DNA from: an uncultured Prevotella sp. | Lineage (GTDB): Bacteria > Bacteroidota > Bacteroidia > Bacteroidales > Bacteroidaceae | DNA length: 64,000 nucleotides | Direction: 5' to 3' | NCBI GenBank assembly: GCA_934272845.1 | Contig: CAKQSF010000010.1 | Location: 1-64,000 of the forward strand | In this document: positions 46,518 to 55,183 of the stretch, in pieces | How positions within the stretch are numbered: position 1 is the stretch's first letter | Layout of the letters: every line of letters starts with the position of its first letter | The notes under the pieces: model-generated | Database searches by the model: none | What the model saw: only the letters and a program-made list of their open reading frames with translations | What the model was told of the DNA's origin: nothing | Program-made: the position numbers and the translations under genes

Positions 46518-46573
46518 GCGTTGGCGGAATTAGTGGGCTGTAAAATTGATCCGCTTTTATTCCGCCAACGCGG
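46518..46573. mobile_element. Small palindromic element with 9-bp flanking repeat
   Basis: A 13-bp perfect stem, GCGTTGGCGGAAT (46518-46530) against ATTCCGCCAACGC (46559-46571), encloses a 28-bp loop. The sequence AATACTTAC directly flanks it on both sides (46509-46517 and 46574-46582), as a target duplication would. A decayed relative lies at about 87-130. It could also act as a terminator, although no T-run follows. Confidence 0.55.
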
Positions 46574-46633
46574 AATACTTACAATTTGAAAGGAAAAGTA
46601 TGTTTTTTTCTTATAATTTTTTTATACATCTTT

Positions 46634-46721
46634 TTGAGTCGTAATTAGGGCTTAATTACCTTGTAATTAGGCCCTAATTACAAAGTAAACACTATGTGAT
46701 TACAGAGTAATTTGGCTGCTT
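46634..46721. repeat. 22-bp tandem array, palindromic class (copy 3)
   Basis: TTAC at 46656, 46678 and 46700, with GTAATTAGG-type half-sites 7 bp later, and a fourth degenerate unit at 46634; all 22 bp apart. It lies between convergent genes (IMPase-like and ilvC), just before the ilvC terminator. Confidence 0.75.
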
Positions 46722-46737
46722 TCAAATTGTAAGTGGT

Positions 46738-46777
46738 ACAAAAAAACAGCGCACTGAACCTTGGTCCAATGCGCTGT
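46738..46777 (-). terminator. ilvC terminator
   Basis: On the minus strand ACAGCGCA...TGCGCTGT with the loop TTGGACCAAGGTTCAG, followed by TTTTTTTGT. Confidence 0.9.
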
Positions 46778-46816
46778 AAATATTATTTTCTAAAGAGAAT
46801 TTCCTTTATATAAGGA

Positions 46817-47860
46817 TTAGTTGTTCTCTGGACGGAGCTGACGAACAGTCTCTGCTGTACGCCACATCTCTGAATCGTGGAGAGCCTTAAGTTCCTTCTC
46901 CAAACCAACACGGTAGTCAGGCTTTGAGTTAGCGTCGATAGAAATCTGAGCTTCGTGACCAGACTTAACAGACTCGTAAAGTTTCTGTACTACAGGCTTG
47001 CAAGCATCGTGGAAAGGACCCATCCAGTCGAGGGCGCCACGCTGTGCAGTTGTAGAGCAGTTAGCGTACATCCAGTCCATACCCTTTGCTGCGAAGAGAG
47101 GCATGAGTGACTGTGTGAGCTCCTCAACGGTCTCGTTGAATGCCTCAGAAGGAGTGTGTCCATTCTCACGGAGAACCTCATACTGTGCACTAAGAAGACC
47201 CTGGATAGCACCCATCAGTGAGCCACGCTCGCCAGTAAGGTCAGAAGTAGCCTCACGCTGGAATGTTGTCTCGAACAGGTAACCAGAACCAATACCGATA
47301 CCAAGAGCCAATGTGCGGTCGAGAGCACGGCCTGTTGCATCGTTGTAAACTGCGTATGATGAGTTAAGACCACGACCCTCGAGGAACATAGTACGAAGAG
47401 ATGTACCAGAACCCTTAGGTGCTACCATGATAACGTCAATATCCTTAGAAGGTACACAACCTGTGCGGTCAGACCATGTAATAGCGAAACCATGAGAGAA
47501 GTAGAGAGCCTTACCTGGAGTAAGGTGCTTCTGCAGTGTAGGCCATACTGACATAACGGCTGCATCAGAAAGCAGACACATTACGATAGTACCCTTCTCT
47601 GCTGCCTCTTCGATAGAGAAGAGAGTCTCACCTGGTACCCATCCGTCATTTTTTGCCTTTTCGAAAGTCTTACCCTGGCGCTGACCTACGATAACGTTGA
47701 AACCGTTATCACGCAGGTTACAAGCCTGACCAGGACCCTGAACACCATAACCGATTACTGCGATAGTCTCGTCTTTCAATATTTCACGAGCCTTCTCCAA
47801 TGGGAATTCTTCACGTGTCATTACCTCCTCGATAACTCCACCAAAATTCATTTTTGCCAT
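46817..47860 (-). CDS. ilvC: Ketol-acid reductoisomerase
   Basis: 347 residues, class I. Converts acetolactate/acetohydroxybutyrate to the dihydroxy acids of valine, leucine and isoleucine synthesis with NAD(P)H. Rossmann motif IAVIGYGVQGPGQACNLRDNG, then VMVAPKGSGTSLRTMF and the metal-binding helical C-domain (DLTGERGSLMGAIQGLL). It is the last gene of the ilv cluster and has its own promoter box at 47916-47923. Confidence 0.96.
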   Translation of the reverse strand: MAKMNFGGVIEEVMTREEFPLEKAREILKDETIAVIGYGVQGPGQACNLRDNGFNVIVGQRQGKTFEKAKNDGWVPGETLFSIEEAAEKGTIVMCLLSDAAVMSVWPTLQKHLTPGKALYFSHGFAITWSDRTGCVPSKDIDVIMVAPKGSGTSLRTMFLEGRGLNSSYAVYNDATGRALDRTLALGIGIGSGYLFETTFQREATSDLTGERGSLMGAIQGLLSAQYEVLRENGHTPSEAFNETVEELTQSLMPLFAAKGMDWMYANCSTTAQRGALDWMGPFHDACKPVVQKLYESVKSGHEAQISIDANSKPDYRVGLEKELKALHDSEMWRTAETVRQLRPENN

Positions 47861-47915
47861 TTTAGTAAAATTTATAAAATTGTTTTGTGTTTAACTGTCT
47901 TATTATTCTGAAGTG

Positions 47916-47947
47916 CAAAGGTAAGTAATATTTTTGAATATTGCAAC
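47916..47947 (-). promoter_or_regulatory. ilvC promoter
   Basis: On the minus strand GTTG (47944-47947), a 20-bp spacer and TACCTTTG (47916-47923), in the 101-bp gap between the thioesterase gene and ilvC. Confidence 0.65.
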
Positions 47948-47961
47948 TTTTTACCCCTTTT

Positions 47962-48729
47962 TTATTTCAATTTGTTTGAAAAATACACTTTTAAGCGACA
48001 TAATTCTTGCTCGTTGCCATTTTCTTCTTGTCTTGTCAGACGGAAGAAGTGTTGTGTATCATCTTGCGAAGTATGATTGATACGTATTGTGTCCCCCCAA
48101 TGTCCTTCGGCTACATAGGCTATCTCTAGGCGTTGAAGTCTATAGTTTTCAAAGTGTTCACGATTGAATGTGTCCATTACATGGTCTATATACTTCATAG
48201 AATTGCAATGCCCGTTGACGTCAATGTCGGTGTATGCCACTTTGAATTCTGTGTAGTCGGTCATCTGTGGCGTAGTGACTCGTGACACATCTTTCATCGC
48301 ACATTCCTTCTCTGGATAGATATAGTCTTTTATCTTACCGTCGTTGATAGCGAGAATGTCTTGTGGTTCACGCGTTACAGTGTCTATCATAGCCCAGATA
48401 CTCTTGCCATAACCGTAGACTTTGCTTCCATCAGGAGAATATATTTCCCAATTTCGGCGTGTAAAGTATTTCATGGCGTTCTCCACCCAAGTTTCAATTA
48501 CGAAATCTTCGTGTTCTCGTGGAAACTCGTTTAACTCTATTGCGAAGCGTGACAGTACCCAAGTCTTATTTATAGTATTAAGGTATGTCATCCCGAAGTT
48601 GCGGGTAGTAGAGTGAATGTCAGCTGCGTTGAGCATGCTGTTTCCAAGGTCTGCTATACATAACTGGTGTTGAAAATCGCAGTGGAAGGCATCAGCCGTG
48701 CAACTGTATTTGGTGGTTTTCTCTATCAT
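47962..48729 (-). CDS. Acyl-ACP thioesterase embedded in the ilv cluster
   Basis: 255 residues, two hot-dog folds (acyl-ACP thioesterase family): N-terminal ADLGNSMLNAADIHS and VLSRFAIELNEFP, and the catalytic segment DIDVNGHCNSMKYIDHVMDTF in the second half. It hydrolyses acyl-ACP to free fatty acid. It is 38 bp after ilvN and upstream of ilvC on the same strand. The position inside branched-chain amino-acid genes suggests a link to branched-chain or short acyl groups derived from those pathways (inference). Confidence 0.9.
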   Translation of the reverse strand: MIEKTTKYSCTADAFHCDFQHQLCIADLGNSMLNAADIHSTTRNFGMTYLNTINKTWVLSRFAIELNEFPREHEDFVIETWVENAMKYFTRRNWEIYSPDGSKVYGYGKSIWAMIDTVTREPQDILAINDGKIKDYIYPEKECAMKDVSRVTTPQMTDYTEFKVAYTDIDVNGHCNSMKYIDHVMDTFNREHFENYRLQRLEIAYVAEGHWGDTIRINHTSQDDTQHFFRLTRQEENGNEQELCRLKVYFSNKLK

Positions 48730-48767
48730 GTTGCTGTGTATGTTTTTAAACTCTGTTCTTCTCTCGC

Positions 48768-49367
48768 TTACATTGATTCACCACGTTCATGCAAGAAGTG
48801 GCTTACCTCTTCCTGACAATTACGTGTTACGGCAATGCGTCCTGAGCGAGTGAATTGCAGAATGCTATCTTTTACGCTGTTAAGTTCATGGAACAAATGC
48901 AGAATATGGTCTGTTGTTCCTTCACATACAACGATACAGAATGTCTCGTTAACTTCCGTTATGTGTGCATCTGCATGGCGTATGGCACGTGACATTTCAG
49001 GATGCGCCATCATTAGTGGTGTAGAAATTTTGAAAAGAGCCACTTCTACGAGGAAAAGGTCGCAGTTAAGGTAATAGTGAGCCTTAACAACATCAATCTT
49101 CTTTTCTATTTGTTTTACAACCTTCTTGATGGTTTCCTCATCGCTGTATGCTGTGATTGTATATTTGTGTACTCCCTTTATACTTGAAGGAGATACGTTC
49201 AGCGACTCAATGTTTATCTGTCTGCGCGTGAAAACACCTGTAATCTGATTGAGAACGCCAGCGATATTCTCTGTGTAAACCTGTAAGGTGTATAAGAGAG
49301 TGTTTTCGTTAGCCTCCTGAACAGCGTTGTTCTTTGTTGAACTGCAGCAGTAATTGTCTTTTTCCAT
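48768..49367 (-). CDS. ilvN: Acetolactate synthase, small (regulatory) subunit
   Basis: 199 residues. The ACT domain TLQVYTENIAGVLNQITGVFTRR at about 26-48 is the valine-feedback site; a second ACT-like region follows (MSRAIRHADAHITEVNETF). The first 24 residues, Cys-rich and Asn-rich (NYCCSSTKNNAV), are an extension not seen in E. coli IlvN/IlvH. It is 75 bp after ilvB. Confidence 0.92.
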   Translation of the reverse strand: MEKDNYCCSSTKNNAVQEANENTLLYTLQVYTENIAGVLNQITGVFTRRQINIESLNVSPSSIKGVHKYTITAYSDEETIKKVVKQIEKKIDVVKAHYYLNCDLFLVEVALFKISTPLMMAHPEMSRAIRHADAHITEVNETFCIVVCEGTTDHILHLFHELNSVKDSILQFTRSGRIAVTRNCQEEVSHFLHERGESM

Positions 49368-49442
49368 TATTTGTTTTTAATCTACTTTGCTTTTTATTGC
49401 ATGTCAATGCGAGTTTAATGTTGTCGTGTTTCGCTTCTTATC

Positions 49443-51152
49443 TTAGCATTCTACGTTCAACATCATCTCATTTACGGCTTTGCCTGGAGCGGTCATTGGC
49501 TCAACGTTAGCGTCTGGTTTAATAATTGTCTCGAGCAAGAAAGGACCGTCTGTATTTAGCATTTCCTGTATAGCCTCTGCCAATTCCTCACGTTTTGCAA
49601 CGCGACGATGTGGTATATCGTATGCTGCTGCTACCTGACCGAAGTCTGGATTGGTCATAGGTGTAAATGAACGCTTATGGTTAAAGAACATATCTTGCCA
49701 CTGACGTACGTTGCCGAGGAAGTTATTGTTCATCAGAATCATCTTCACTGGAATGTGATGTTCCATTATTGTTCCGAATTCTTGAATCATCATCTGCAGT
49801 CCACCGTCACCCATAAAGCAGCATACGGTACGTTCTGGTGCACCGTATGTGGCACCCATAGCGGCTGGAAGACCGTAACCCATGGTGCCGAGACCACCTG
49901 AAGTAATAATAGAACGGTTGTTCTTGTACTTTGAGTAGCGAGCGGAAATCATCTGATTCTGACCTACATCGGTAACGACTACTGCCTCACCATTAACTGC
50001 TTGTGCAACCTCGTTTGCTACTTCACCCATAAGTAGTGGGCCATCTGTAGGTTTTGTTGCAGGAATGATGACCTTATCAACTTCCTGTTGGTGTAGTGGG
50101 GCAAATGATTCTTTCCATTCTTTATGTGTTGCCTCGTTGACAAGTGCTGTCAGTGCAGGTAAAGAAACTTTACAATCACCTATTACTGCCACAGTAGTTT
50201 TAACATTCTTGTCTATTTCTGATGGGTCAATGTCTAAGTGAATAATCTTTGCCTGTTTAGCATAACGGCTCAAATCTCCTGTAACACGGTCAGAAAAACG
50301 CATACCTATGGCAATGATTACGTCGGCCTCCTGTTCCTTTATGTTAACAGAATAGGAGCCGTGCATACCAAGCATGCCTACGTTCAGAGGGTGATCAGAA
50401 GGTAGTGCTGACAGTCCCATTAAGGTCCTGCCGGCTGGTATGTCTGCTTTTTCAAGGAAAGTGCGTAGTTCTTCCTGCGCATTACCGAGTTCAACACCTT
50501 GACCAACCAAAGCTAAAGGTTTTTGGGCGTTATTAATCAGTTCTGCTGCTGCTTTTATTGCATTCTGTGAAGGCTCAGGGAAAGGAACATAACTTCTTAT
50601 GAAGTCGACCTTGGCTGGTGCATATTCAATCAGTTGGGTCTGTGCGTTCTTTGTAAAATCCAGTACCACTGGACCAGGTCTTCCACTTCTTGCAATGTAG
50701 AAAGCACGGCTAACAGCCCATGCAATGTCCTCTGCGCGGCGTATTTGGTATGCCCATTTTGTTATAGGTTGGCTGACAGAAACAAGGTCAACCTCCTGGA
50801 ATGCGTCAGAACCCAATACTCCTGTTGCTACTTGTCCTGCAATGACAACGATAGGTGTAGAATCCATCATTGCGTCAGCAACGCCTGTTAGCGTGTTAGT
50901 TACGCCAGGACCTGATGTCACTAACGTAACGCCAACCTTTCCGCTAACCCTTGCGTAGCCTTCAGCAGCGTGTGCTGCAGCCTGTTCATGGCGCACAAGA
51001 ATGTGCTCGAATGATTTTTTTGTGCCGTAAGTATAGTCATACAAGGCATCGTATGTAGGCATAATACTGCCTCCAGGGTATCCGAATATAGTCTTTACGC
51101 CCTCAGCCTTGAGCGAGAGCATTAGTGCTTCTGCACCAGTTATTTTCTCCAT
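49443..51152 (-). CDS. ilvB: Acetolactate synthase, large (catalytic) subunit
   Basis: 569 residues, ThDP-dependent. N-terminal TIFGYPGGSIMPTYDALY, catalytic glutamate in LVRHEQAAAHAAEGYAR, and the ThDP/Mg motif GDGGLQMMIQEFGT near the C-terminus. It condenses pyruvate with pyruvate or 2-ketobutyrate. It is 24 bp after ilvD. Confidence 0.96.
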   Translation of the reverse strand: MEKITGAEALMLSLKAEGVKTIFGYPGGSIMPTYDALYDYTYGTKKSFEHILVRHEQAAAHAAEGYARVSGKVGVTLVTSGPGVTNTLTGVADAMMDSTPIVVIAGQVATGVLGSDAFQEVDLVSVSQPITKWAYQIRRAEDIAWAVSRAFYIARSGRPGPVVLDFTKNAQTQLIEYAPAKVDFIRSYVPFPEPSQNAIKAAAELINNAQKPLALVGQGVELGNAQEELRTFLEKADIPAGRTLMGLSALPSDHPLNVGMLGMHGSYSVNIKEQEADVIIAIGMRFSDRVTGDLSRYAKQAKIIHLDIDPSEIDKNVKTTVAVIGDCKVSLPALTALVNEATHKEWKESFAPLHQQEVDKVIIPATKPTDGPLLMGEVANEVAQAVNGEAVVVTDVGQNQMISARYSKYKNNRSIITSGGLGTMGYGLPAAMGATYGAPERTVCCFMGDGGLQMMIQEFGTIMEHHIPVKMILMNNNFLGNVRQWQDMFFNHKRSFTPMTNPDFGQVAAAYDIPHRRVAKREELAEAIQEMLNTDGPFLLETIIKPDANVEPMTAPGKAVNEMMLNVEC

Positions 51153-51176
51153 GTTTCTGTTTAGCCTCAGTGTTTA

Positions 51177-52979
51177 TTAGTCAATGATTCTTACACCACC
51201 CTTGTCTGCTGATGATACAGACTGAGCGTATGCTCTCAATGCCTTTGATACTACGCGGTTACGCTTCAGTGGCTGTTGTGGGCGCGCAGCGAGTTCCTCG
51301 TCAGAAAGTTTTACGTTGATAGAACGATTAGGTATGTCTATCTCTATGATATCACCGTCAACAATCTTGCCAATGTTGCCACCGCTTGCTGCTTCTGGTG
51401 AGATGTGTCCGATAGAAAGGCCTGATGTGCCACCAGAGAAACGACCGTCAGTAATGAGTGCGCACTCTTTTCCCATGTGCATGGACTTGATGTACGAAGT
51501 AGGGTAGAGCATTTCCTGCATACCAGGACCTCCCTTAGGGCCTTCGTGTGTTATTACAACAACGTCACCCTTCTTTACTTTTCCGCCAAGTATGCCTTCG
51601 CAAGCATCTTCCTGTGAGTCGAATACGACGGCAGGACCTGAGAATTTCCATATAGACTCGTCCACGCCAGCCGTCTTTACTACACAACCATCCTGTGCGA
51701 TGTTACCGAACAGAATAGCCATGCCACCGTCTTTAGTGTAAGCATGTTCTATATCGCGGATACAACCATTAGCGCGGTCGGTGTCAAGAGTTTCGTATTG
51801 TGTGTCCTGTACACCGAGTTGGTTACAGAATTTTCCTGCTGGTGCACTTGAATAAATACGCTTAGCCTCTGGGTCTATATTGTCTTTGAGTATTGAATAC
51901 TTTTCTATGTCTTCTGCAAGAGTATGTCCGTTAACTCTCTTAACGCTGGTATCGATAAGGCCTCCCTTTGCAAGTTCACCGAGAAGTCCCATCATGCCAC
52001 CTGCGCGACCACACTCCTGTACTGAGTATTTCTGTGAGTTCGGTGCTAATTTGCAGAGGAATGGGGTTTTGCGTGATAGTCCATCGATGTCCTTCATGCT
52101 GAAGTCAACGCCTGCTTCCTGTGCAACAGCGAGCAGGTGAAGTACTGTATTAGTAGAGGCACCCATAGCAATGTCAAGAGTCATGGCGTTAAGGAATGCT
52201 GTACGTGTGGCAATGCTGCGTGGAAGTACAGAGTCATCGCCATCATTATAGTATGCCATTGCGTTCTTAACGATCTGCTTTGCAGCGTCCTTCATCAACT
52301 GCTTACGGTTTACGTGTGTAGCAAGTATTGTGCCGTTGCCAGGCAGAGAGAGACCAATAGCCTCTGTAAGGTTGTTCATTGAGTTTGCAGTGAACATACC
52401 AGAGCAACATCCGCAGCCAGGACATGCGCGATTTTCTACTTCAGCAAGTTCCTCATCGCTTACTGTTTTGTCGGCACCTTTAATCATAGCGCCAATAAGG
52501 TCAAGGTTCTCTCCTTTGTAAACACCAGCCTCCATAGGACCACCGCTAACGAATACGGCAGGAATGTTGAGTCGCATTGCAGCCATGAGCATACCTGGGG
52601 TAATCTTATCGCAGTTGGATATGCAAATCATAGCGTCCGCCTTATGGGCGTTACACATATATTCCACAGAGTCTGCAATGATGTCACGTGAAGGCAAAGA
52701 GTAGAGCATGCCATCGTGGCCCATAGCAATACCATCGTCAATTGCTATGGTATTGAACTCTGCTGCATAGCATCCCATTTTTTCTATCTCAGCCTTAATG
52801 ATTTGTCCTGCCTCGTGTAGGTGCGTGTGTCCTGGTACAAACTGGGTGAAAGAGTTTACTATAGCGATGATAGGTTTACCGAATTGCTCTCTTTTCATAC
52901 CGTTGGCTACCCAAAGAGCACGTGCTCCTGCCATGCGGCGACCTTCTGTGCAGACTGCGCTGCGAAGCTGATGTTTCAT
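51177..52979 (-). CDS. ilvD: Dihydroxy-acid dehydratase
   Basis: 600 residues, Fe-S enzyme. Signature [11 protein letters not shown] (cluster Cys) and [15 protein letters not shown] (second cluster Cys), with the C-terminal [17 protein letters not shown]. It forms 2-keto-isovalerate and 2-keto-3-methylvalerate. First gene of the ilvD-ilvB-ilvN-thioesterase-(ilvC) cluster, behind a consensus promoter. No leader peptide or T-box seen in the 125-nt leader. Confidence 0.96.
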   Translation of the reverse strand: MKHQLRSAVCTEGRRMAGARALWVANGMKREQFGKPIIAIVNSFTQFVPGHTHLHEAGQIIKAEIEKMGCYAAEFNTIAIDDGIAMGHDGMLYSLPSRDIIADSVEYMCNAHKADAMICISNCDKITPGMLMAAMRLNIPAVFVSGGPMEAGVYKGENLDLIGAMIKGADKTVSDEELAEVENRACPGCGCCSGMFTANSMNNLTEAIGLSLPGNGTILATHVNRKQLMKDAAKQIVKNAMAYYNDGDDSVLPRSIATRTAFLNAMTLDIAMGASTNTVLHLLAVAQEAGVDFSMKDIDGLSRKTPFLCKLAPNSQKYSVQECGRAGGMMGLLGELAKGGLIDTSVKRVNGHTLAEDIEKYSILKDNIDPEAKRIYSSAPAGKFCNQLGVQDTQYETLDTDRANGCIRDIEHAYTKDGGMAILFGNIAQDGCVVKTAGVDESIWKFSGPAVVFDSQEDACEGILGGKVKKGDVVVITHEGPKGGPGMQEMLYPTSYIKSMHMGKECALITDGRFSGGTSGLSIGHISPEAASGGNIGKIVDGDIIEIDIPNRSINVKLSDEELAARPQQPLKRNRVVSKALRAYAQSVSSADKGGVRIID

Positions 52980-53110
52980 AGTTTATAATAAAATTTTTGT
53001 TCTTGTTTCTATGCTTGATAGTCCATTTGTTTTGGACTTTTATTTCTTTTCTATTCTCTCTTGTAGATATCCCTCAATGTTCTCTTTACTCTTACAATCT
53101 TTTTACAATG

Positions 53111-53141
53111 CAAAATTACTTCTTTTTCTTTAATTATCAAA
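53111..53141 (-). promoter_or_regulatory. ilvD operon promoter (full consensus)
   Basis: On the minus strand TTTG (53138-53141), a 19-bp spacer and TAATTTTG (53111-53118). The 125-nt leader has a weak GTCCA/TGGAC hairpin only. Confidence 0.82.
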
Positions 53142-53206
53142 GAAAAAAAAGTACTTTCTTTATAAATAATACCATTTGAGTACTTTTTGATGATAAATCG
53201 AAAGTT

Positions 53207-53932
53207 TTATTCTTCGTCTGCTTCTAAATTCTCAGCATTAAGTATATGTAACTGAAACGCCCTGGTAACGAGACGTACTGCGTTCACGTTTTGTTTGCCG
53301 TGTCCATCTGGGAACAGTTTTTGTACAAGTTCTGCTTGTCGTTTCTCAAGGCTTTTTACGCCGAAAGGCATTCCTCGTAGTCCGGTGATTTGTTCTTTAG
53401 TATATCCAAGTGCGAGATGTCTCAGGAATCTTTCGTCATATTCGTCAATATCATATCCGATGGAGGCTTCCTGCTTAATGATTTCACCTGTAACGTTGTT
53501 TCTGAAGTTGTTTACAATAACTTCCATTATAGGTTGGTTGAAGACGTATTTTTTTCCTTGCATGACGTTAAGTACGTCAATTCTTGTTAGCATCTCTCCA
53601 GTTTTCAGGATAATGCCATCAGCCCCTGCATCGAGTACGTCCACCCATAGTTTCTCGTTTAAAATCTCTCCGGTGAATGCTAAAACTTTAGTATTGCTGT
53701 TTCTCTCTTTAGTTTGTCGACACAACTCCACACCAACAGTAGTGCTTCCTTGTAGTCCTAGATCTAACAAAACGAGGTCTGGCTCAGCAGTGCGCATCAG
53801 TTTGAGATATTCGCTTTCTGTTTGTGCGGTCCCTATAATCTCAGCCTCAGGTACTTCTGATTTTATTAATCCTTCAGTACCTTTCATTTCCAGTGGCACG
53901 TCCTCTACTATGACAACCTTAAAATTCTGCAT
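53207..53932 (-). CDS. Orphan response regulator with a non-classical output domain
   Basis: 241 residues from ATG 53932; 18 extra codons upstream are low-complexity and rejected. Receiver domain residues 1 to about 130: acidic pair Glu10/Asp11, phospho-acceptor Asp57 in LVLLDLGL, Thr in LAFTGE and Lys in GIILKTGE. The C-terminal part (about 150-235) has a helical FLRHLALGYTKEQITGLRG that resembles the LuxR/GerE recognition region in pattern but is divergent. No histidine kinase is adjacent. Confidence 0.85.
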   Translation of the reverse strand: MQNFKVVIVEDVPLEMKGTEGLIKSEVPEAEIIGTAQTESEYLKLMRTAEPDLVLLDLGLQGSTTVGVELCRQTKERNSNTKVLAFTGEILNEKLWVDVLDAGADGIILKTGEMLTRIDVLNVMQGKKYVFNQPIMEVIVNNFRNNVTGEIIKQEASIGYDIDEYDERFLRHLALGYTKEQITGLRGMPFGVKSLEKRQAELVQKLFPDGHGKQNVNAVRLVTRAFQLHILNAENLEADEE

Positions 53933-53959
53933 GGTATGAAATTTGTGAATACTAAAATT

Positions 53960-54009
53960 AAAAATGCAAAAGAAGCTGCATTGCATTAAAAATAACGCAA
54001 GCAGCTTCT
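53960..54009 (-). terminator. Terminator of the rpmB-rpmG-DUF4295 operon
   Basis: On the minus strand AGAAGCTGC pairs with GCAGCTTCT (arms 54001-54009 and 53971-53979), followed by TTTGCATTTTT. Confidence 0.85.
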
Positions 54010-54045
54010 GTAAATTTTATGTAATGCTATTCGTTCAAGCAATGA

Positions 54046-54201
54046 TTACTTGAAGAAAGCCTGTACGTCCTCGTTAGGAACCATCTTTTCGTCAAAGATG
54101 TAAGCGCCAGTCTTAGGGCTCTTTACCATCTTGATAACCTTACTGTATGCGCGACCATCCTTTGAACCTTCATGGAGGGTAGCGACGGTTTTCTTTGCCA
54201 T
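54046..54201 (-). CDS. DUF4295 small basic protein
   Basis: 51 residues: MAKKTVATLHEGSKDGRAY at the start and MVPNEDVQAFFK at the end, with a KMVKSPKTGAYIFDEKM core. It is highly basic and ribosomal-protein-like, and matches the DUF4295 family that follows rpmG in Bacteroidetes. Third gene of the rpmB operon, 21 bp after rpmG. It may be a phylum-specific ribosome-associated protein (inference). Confidence 0.9.
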   Translation of the reverse strand: MAKKTVATLHEGSKDGRAYSKVIKMVKSPKTGAYIFDEKMVPNEDVQAFFK

Positions 54202-54222
54202 AGTTCTTTATTATTAAATAGA

Positions 54223-54411
54223 TTACTTAATCTCCTTGTGGAGTGTCATCTTCTTGAGGATTGGGTTGTACTTCATCAACTCAAGACGTCCTGGAGTGTT
54301 CTTACGATTTTTTGTAGTAACGTAACGGCTTGTACCTGGCAAACCGCTGTTCTTAATCTCTGTGCACTCAAGTATTACCTGAACGCGATTACCTTTTGCT
54401 TTCTTTGCCAT
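54223..54411 (-). CDS. rpmG: 50S ribosomal protein L33
   Basis: 62 residues, typical [23 protein letters not shown] opening (split by one Cys) and [20 protein letters not shown]. Only one cysteine is present, so it is the zinc-free (C-minus) form. 5 bp after rpmB. Confidence 0.97.
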   Translation of the reverse strand: MAKKAKGNRVQVILECTEIKNSGLPGTSRYVTTKNRKNTPGRLELMKYNPILKKMTLHKEIK

Positions 54412-54416
54412 AGTGC

Positions 54417-54680
54417 TTATTCTCCTATTACTTTAATATCCTTCCAATCTACGTAACCCTTGGCAGTAGCCTGCTTGAGTGCAGCGTCAAGACCTACTTT
54501 ATTAATCATGCGAAGACCAGCGGCAGAAATTCTGAGGCTAATCCAGCAGTCCTCCTCTACATAGAAGAACTTCTTATTGAAAAGGTTCACGTCGAAGCTA
54601 CGCTTTGTGCGGTGCTTTGAGTGTGAAACGTTGTTACCGATCATTGCCTTCTTGCCGGTAATTTGACAAATTTTAGACAT
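54417..54680 (-). CDS. rpmB: 50S ribosomal protein L28
   Basis: 87 residues. Signature [20 protein letters not shown] and [14 protein letters not shown]; the C-terminal part ([14 protein letters not shown]) is the Bacteroidetes form. Only two cysteines are seen, not a four-Cys zinc site. First gene of the operon, with a perfect promoter upstream. Confidence 0.97.
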   Translation of the reverse strand: MSKICQITGKKAMIGNNVSHSKHRTKRSFDVNLFNKKFFYVEEDCWISLRISAAGLRMINKVGLDAALKQATAKGYVDWKDIKVIGE

Positions 54681-54732
54681 TGCTATCTTTTAAATTTAAG
54701 ATCGTTAATTGATACTTATTCCAAACAGTGTG

Positions 54733-54764
54733 CAAAATTACTACTTTTTTCTGAGAAAAACAAA
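54733..54764 (-). promoter_or_regulatory. rpmB operon promoter (full consensus)
   Basis: On the minus strand TTTG (54761-54764), a 20-bp spacer and TAATTTTG (54733-54740), about 52 bp before rpmB. Confidence 0.87.
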
Positions 54765-54882
54765 TATACTTTCTTTATGGAGTGTTATATTAACGCTTTT
54801 TAACTCTAAATGTCTGTTGCATATATATAATTAAGTGTGTTGAAGGATAATAAACTTAGAAGAGATTTTTTTCTTGTGAAAG

Positions 54883-54914
54883 CTTGCAAGTTTAAAAAAT
54901 AATTTGTAACTTTG
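54883..54914 (+). promoter_or_regulatory. tRNA-Thr promoter
   Basis: CTTG (54883-54886), a 20-bp spacer and TAACTTTG (54907-54914), 19 bp before the tRNA. Confidence 0.75.
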
Positions 54915-54933
54915 CACTCGCTAATACAAAAAT

Positions 54934-55006
<73 letters not shown>

Positions 55007-55107
55007 CTTTGGGCATATGAAAGAGGGAGTATGAAGGTAGATTTATTTTACTTTCAACTCCTTTTTGTGTTTATGTAAAGTTCCCAAAGGTTTTTTTGAG
55101 GCGATAT

Positions 55108-55183
55108 GCGATAGTAGCTCAGTTGGTAGAGCACAAGCTTCCCAAGCTTGGGGTCGCGGGTTCGAACCCCGTCTGTCGCTCCA
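55108..55183 (+). tRNA. tRNA-Gly (anticodon CCC)
   Basis: Full cloverleaf: acceptor GCGATAG/CTGTCGC (one G-T pair), D-arm GCTCAGTTGGTAGAGC, anticodon stem CAAGC/GCTTG with loop TTCCCAA, T-arm CGGGTTCGAACCCCG. Unlike the tRNA-Thr, it encodes the 3' CCA. Probably co-transcribed with tRNA-Thr 101 bp upstream. Confidence 0.95.

Noticed and set aside
52980..53110. An attenuator or T-box in the ilvD leader
   Set aside because: No Ile/Leu/Val-rich leader peptide, no T-box-like sequence, and only a weak hairpin.
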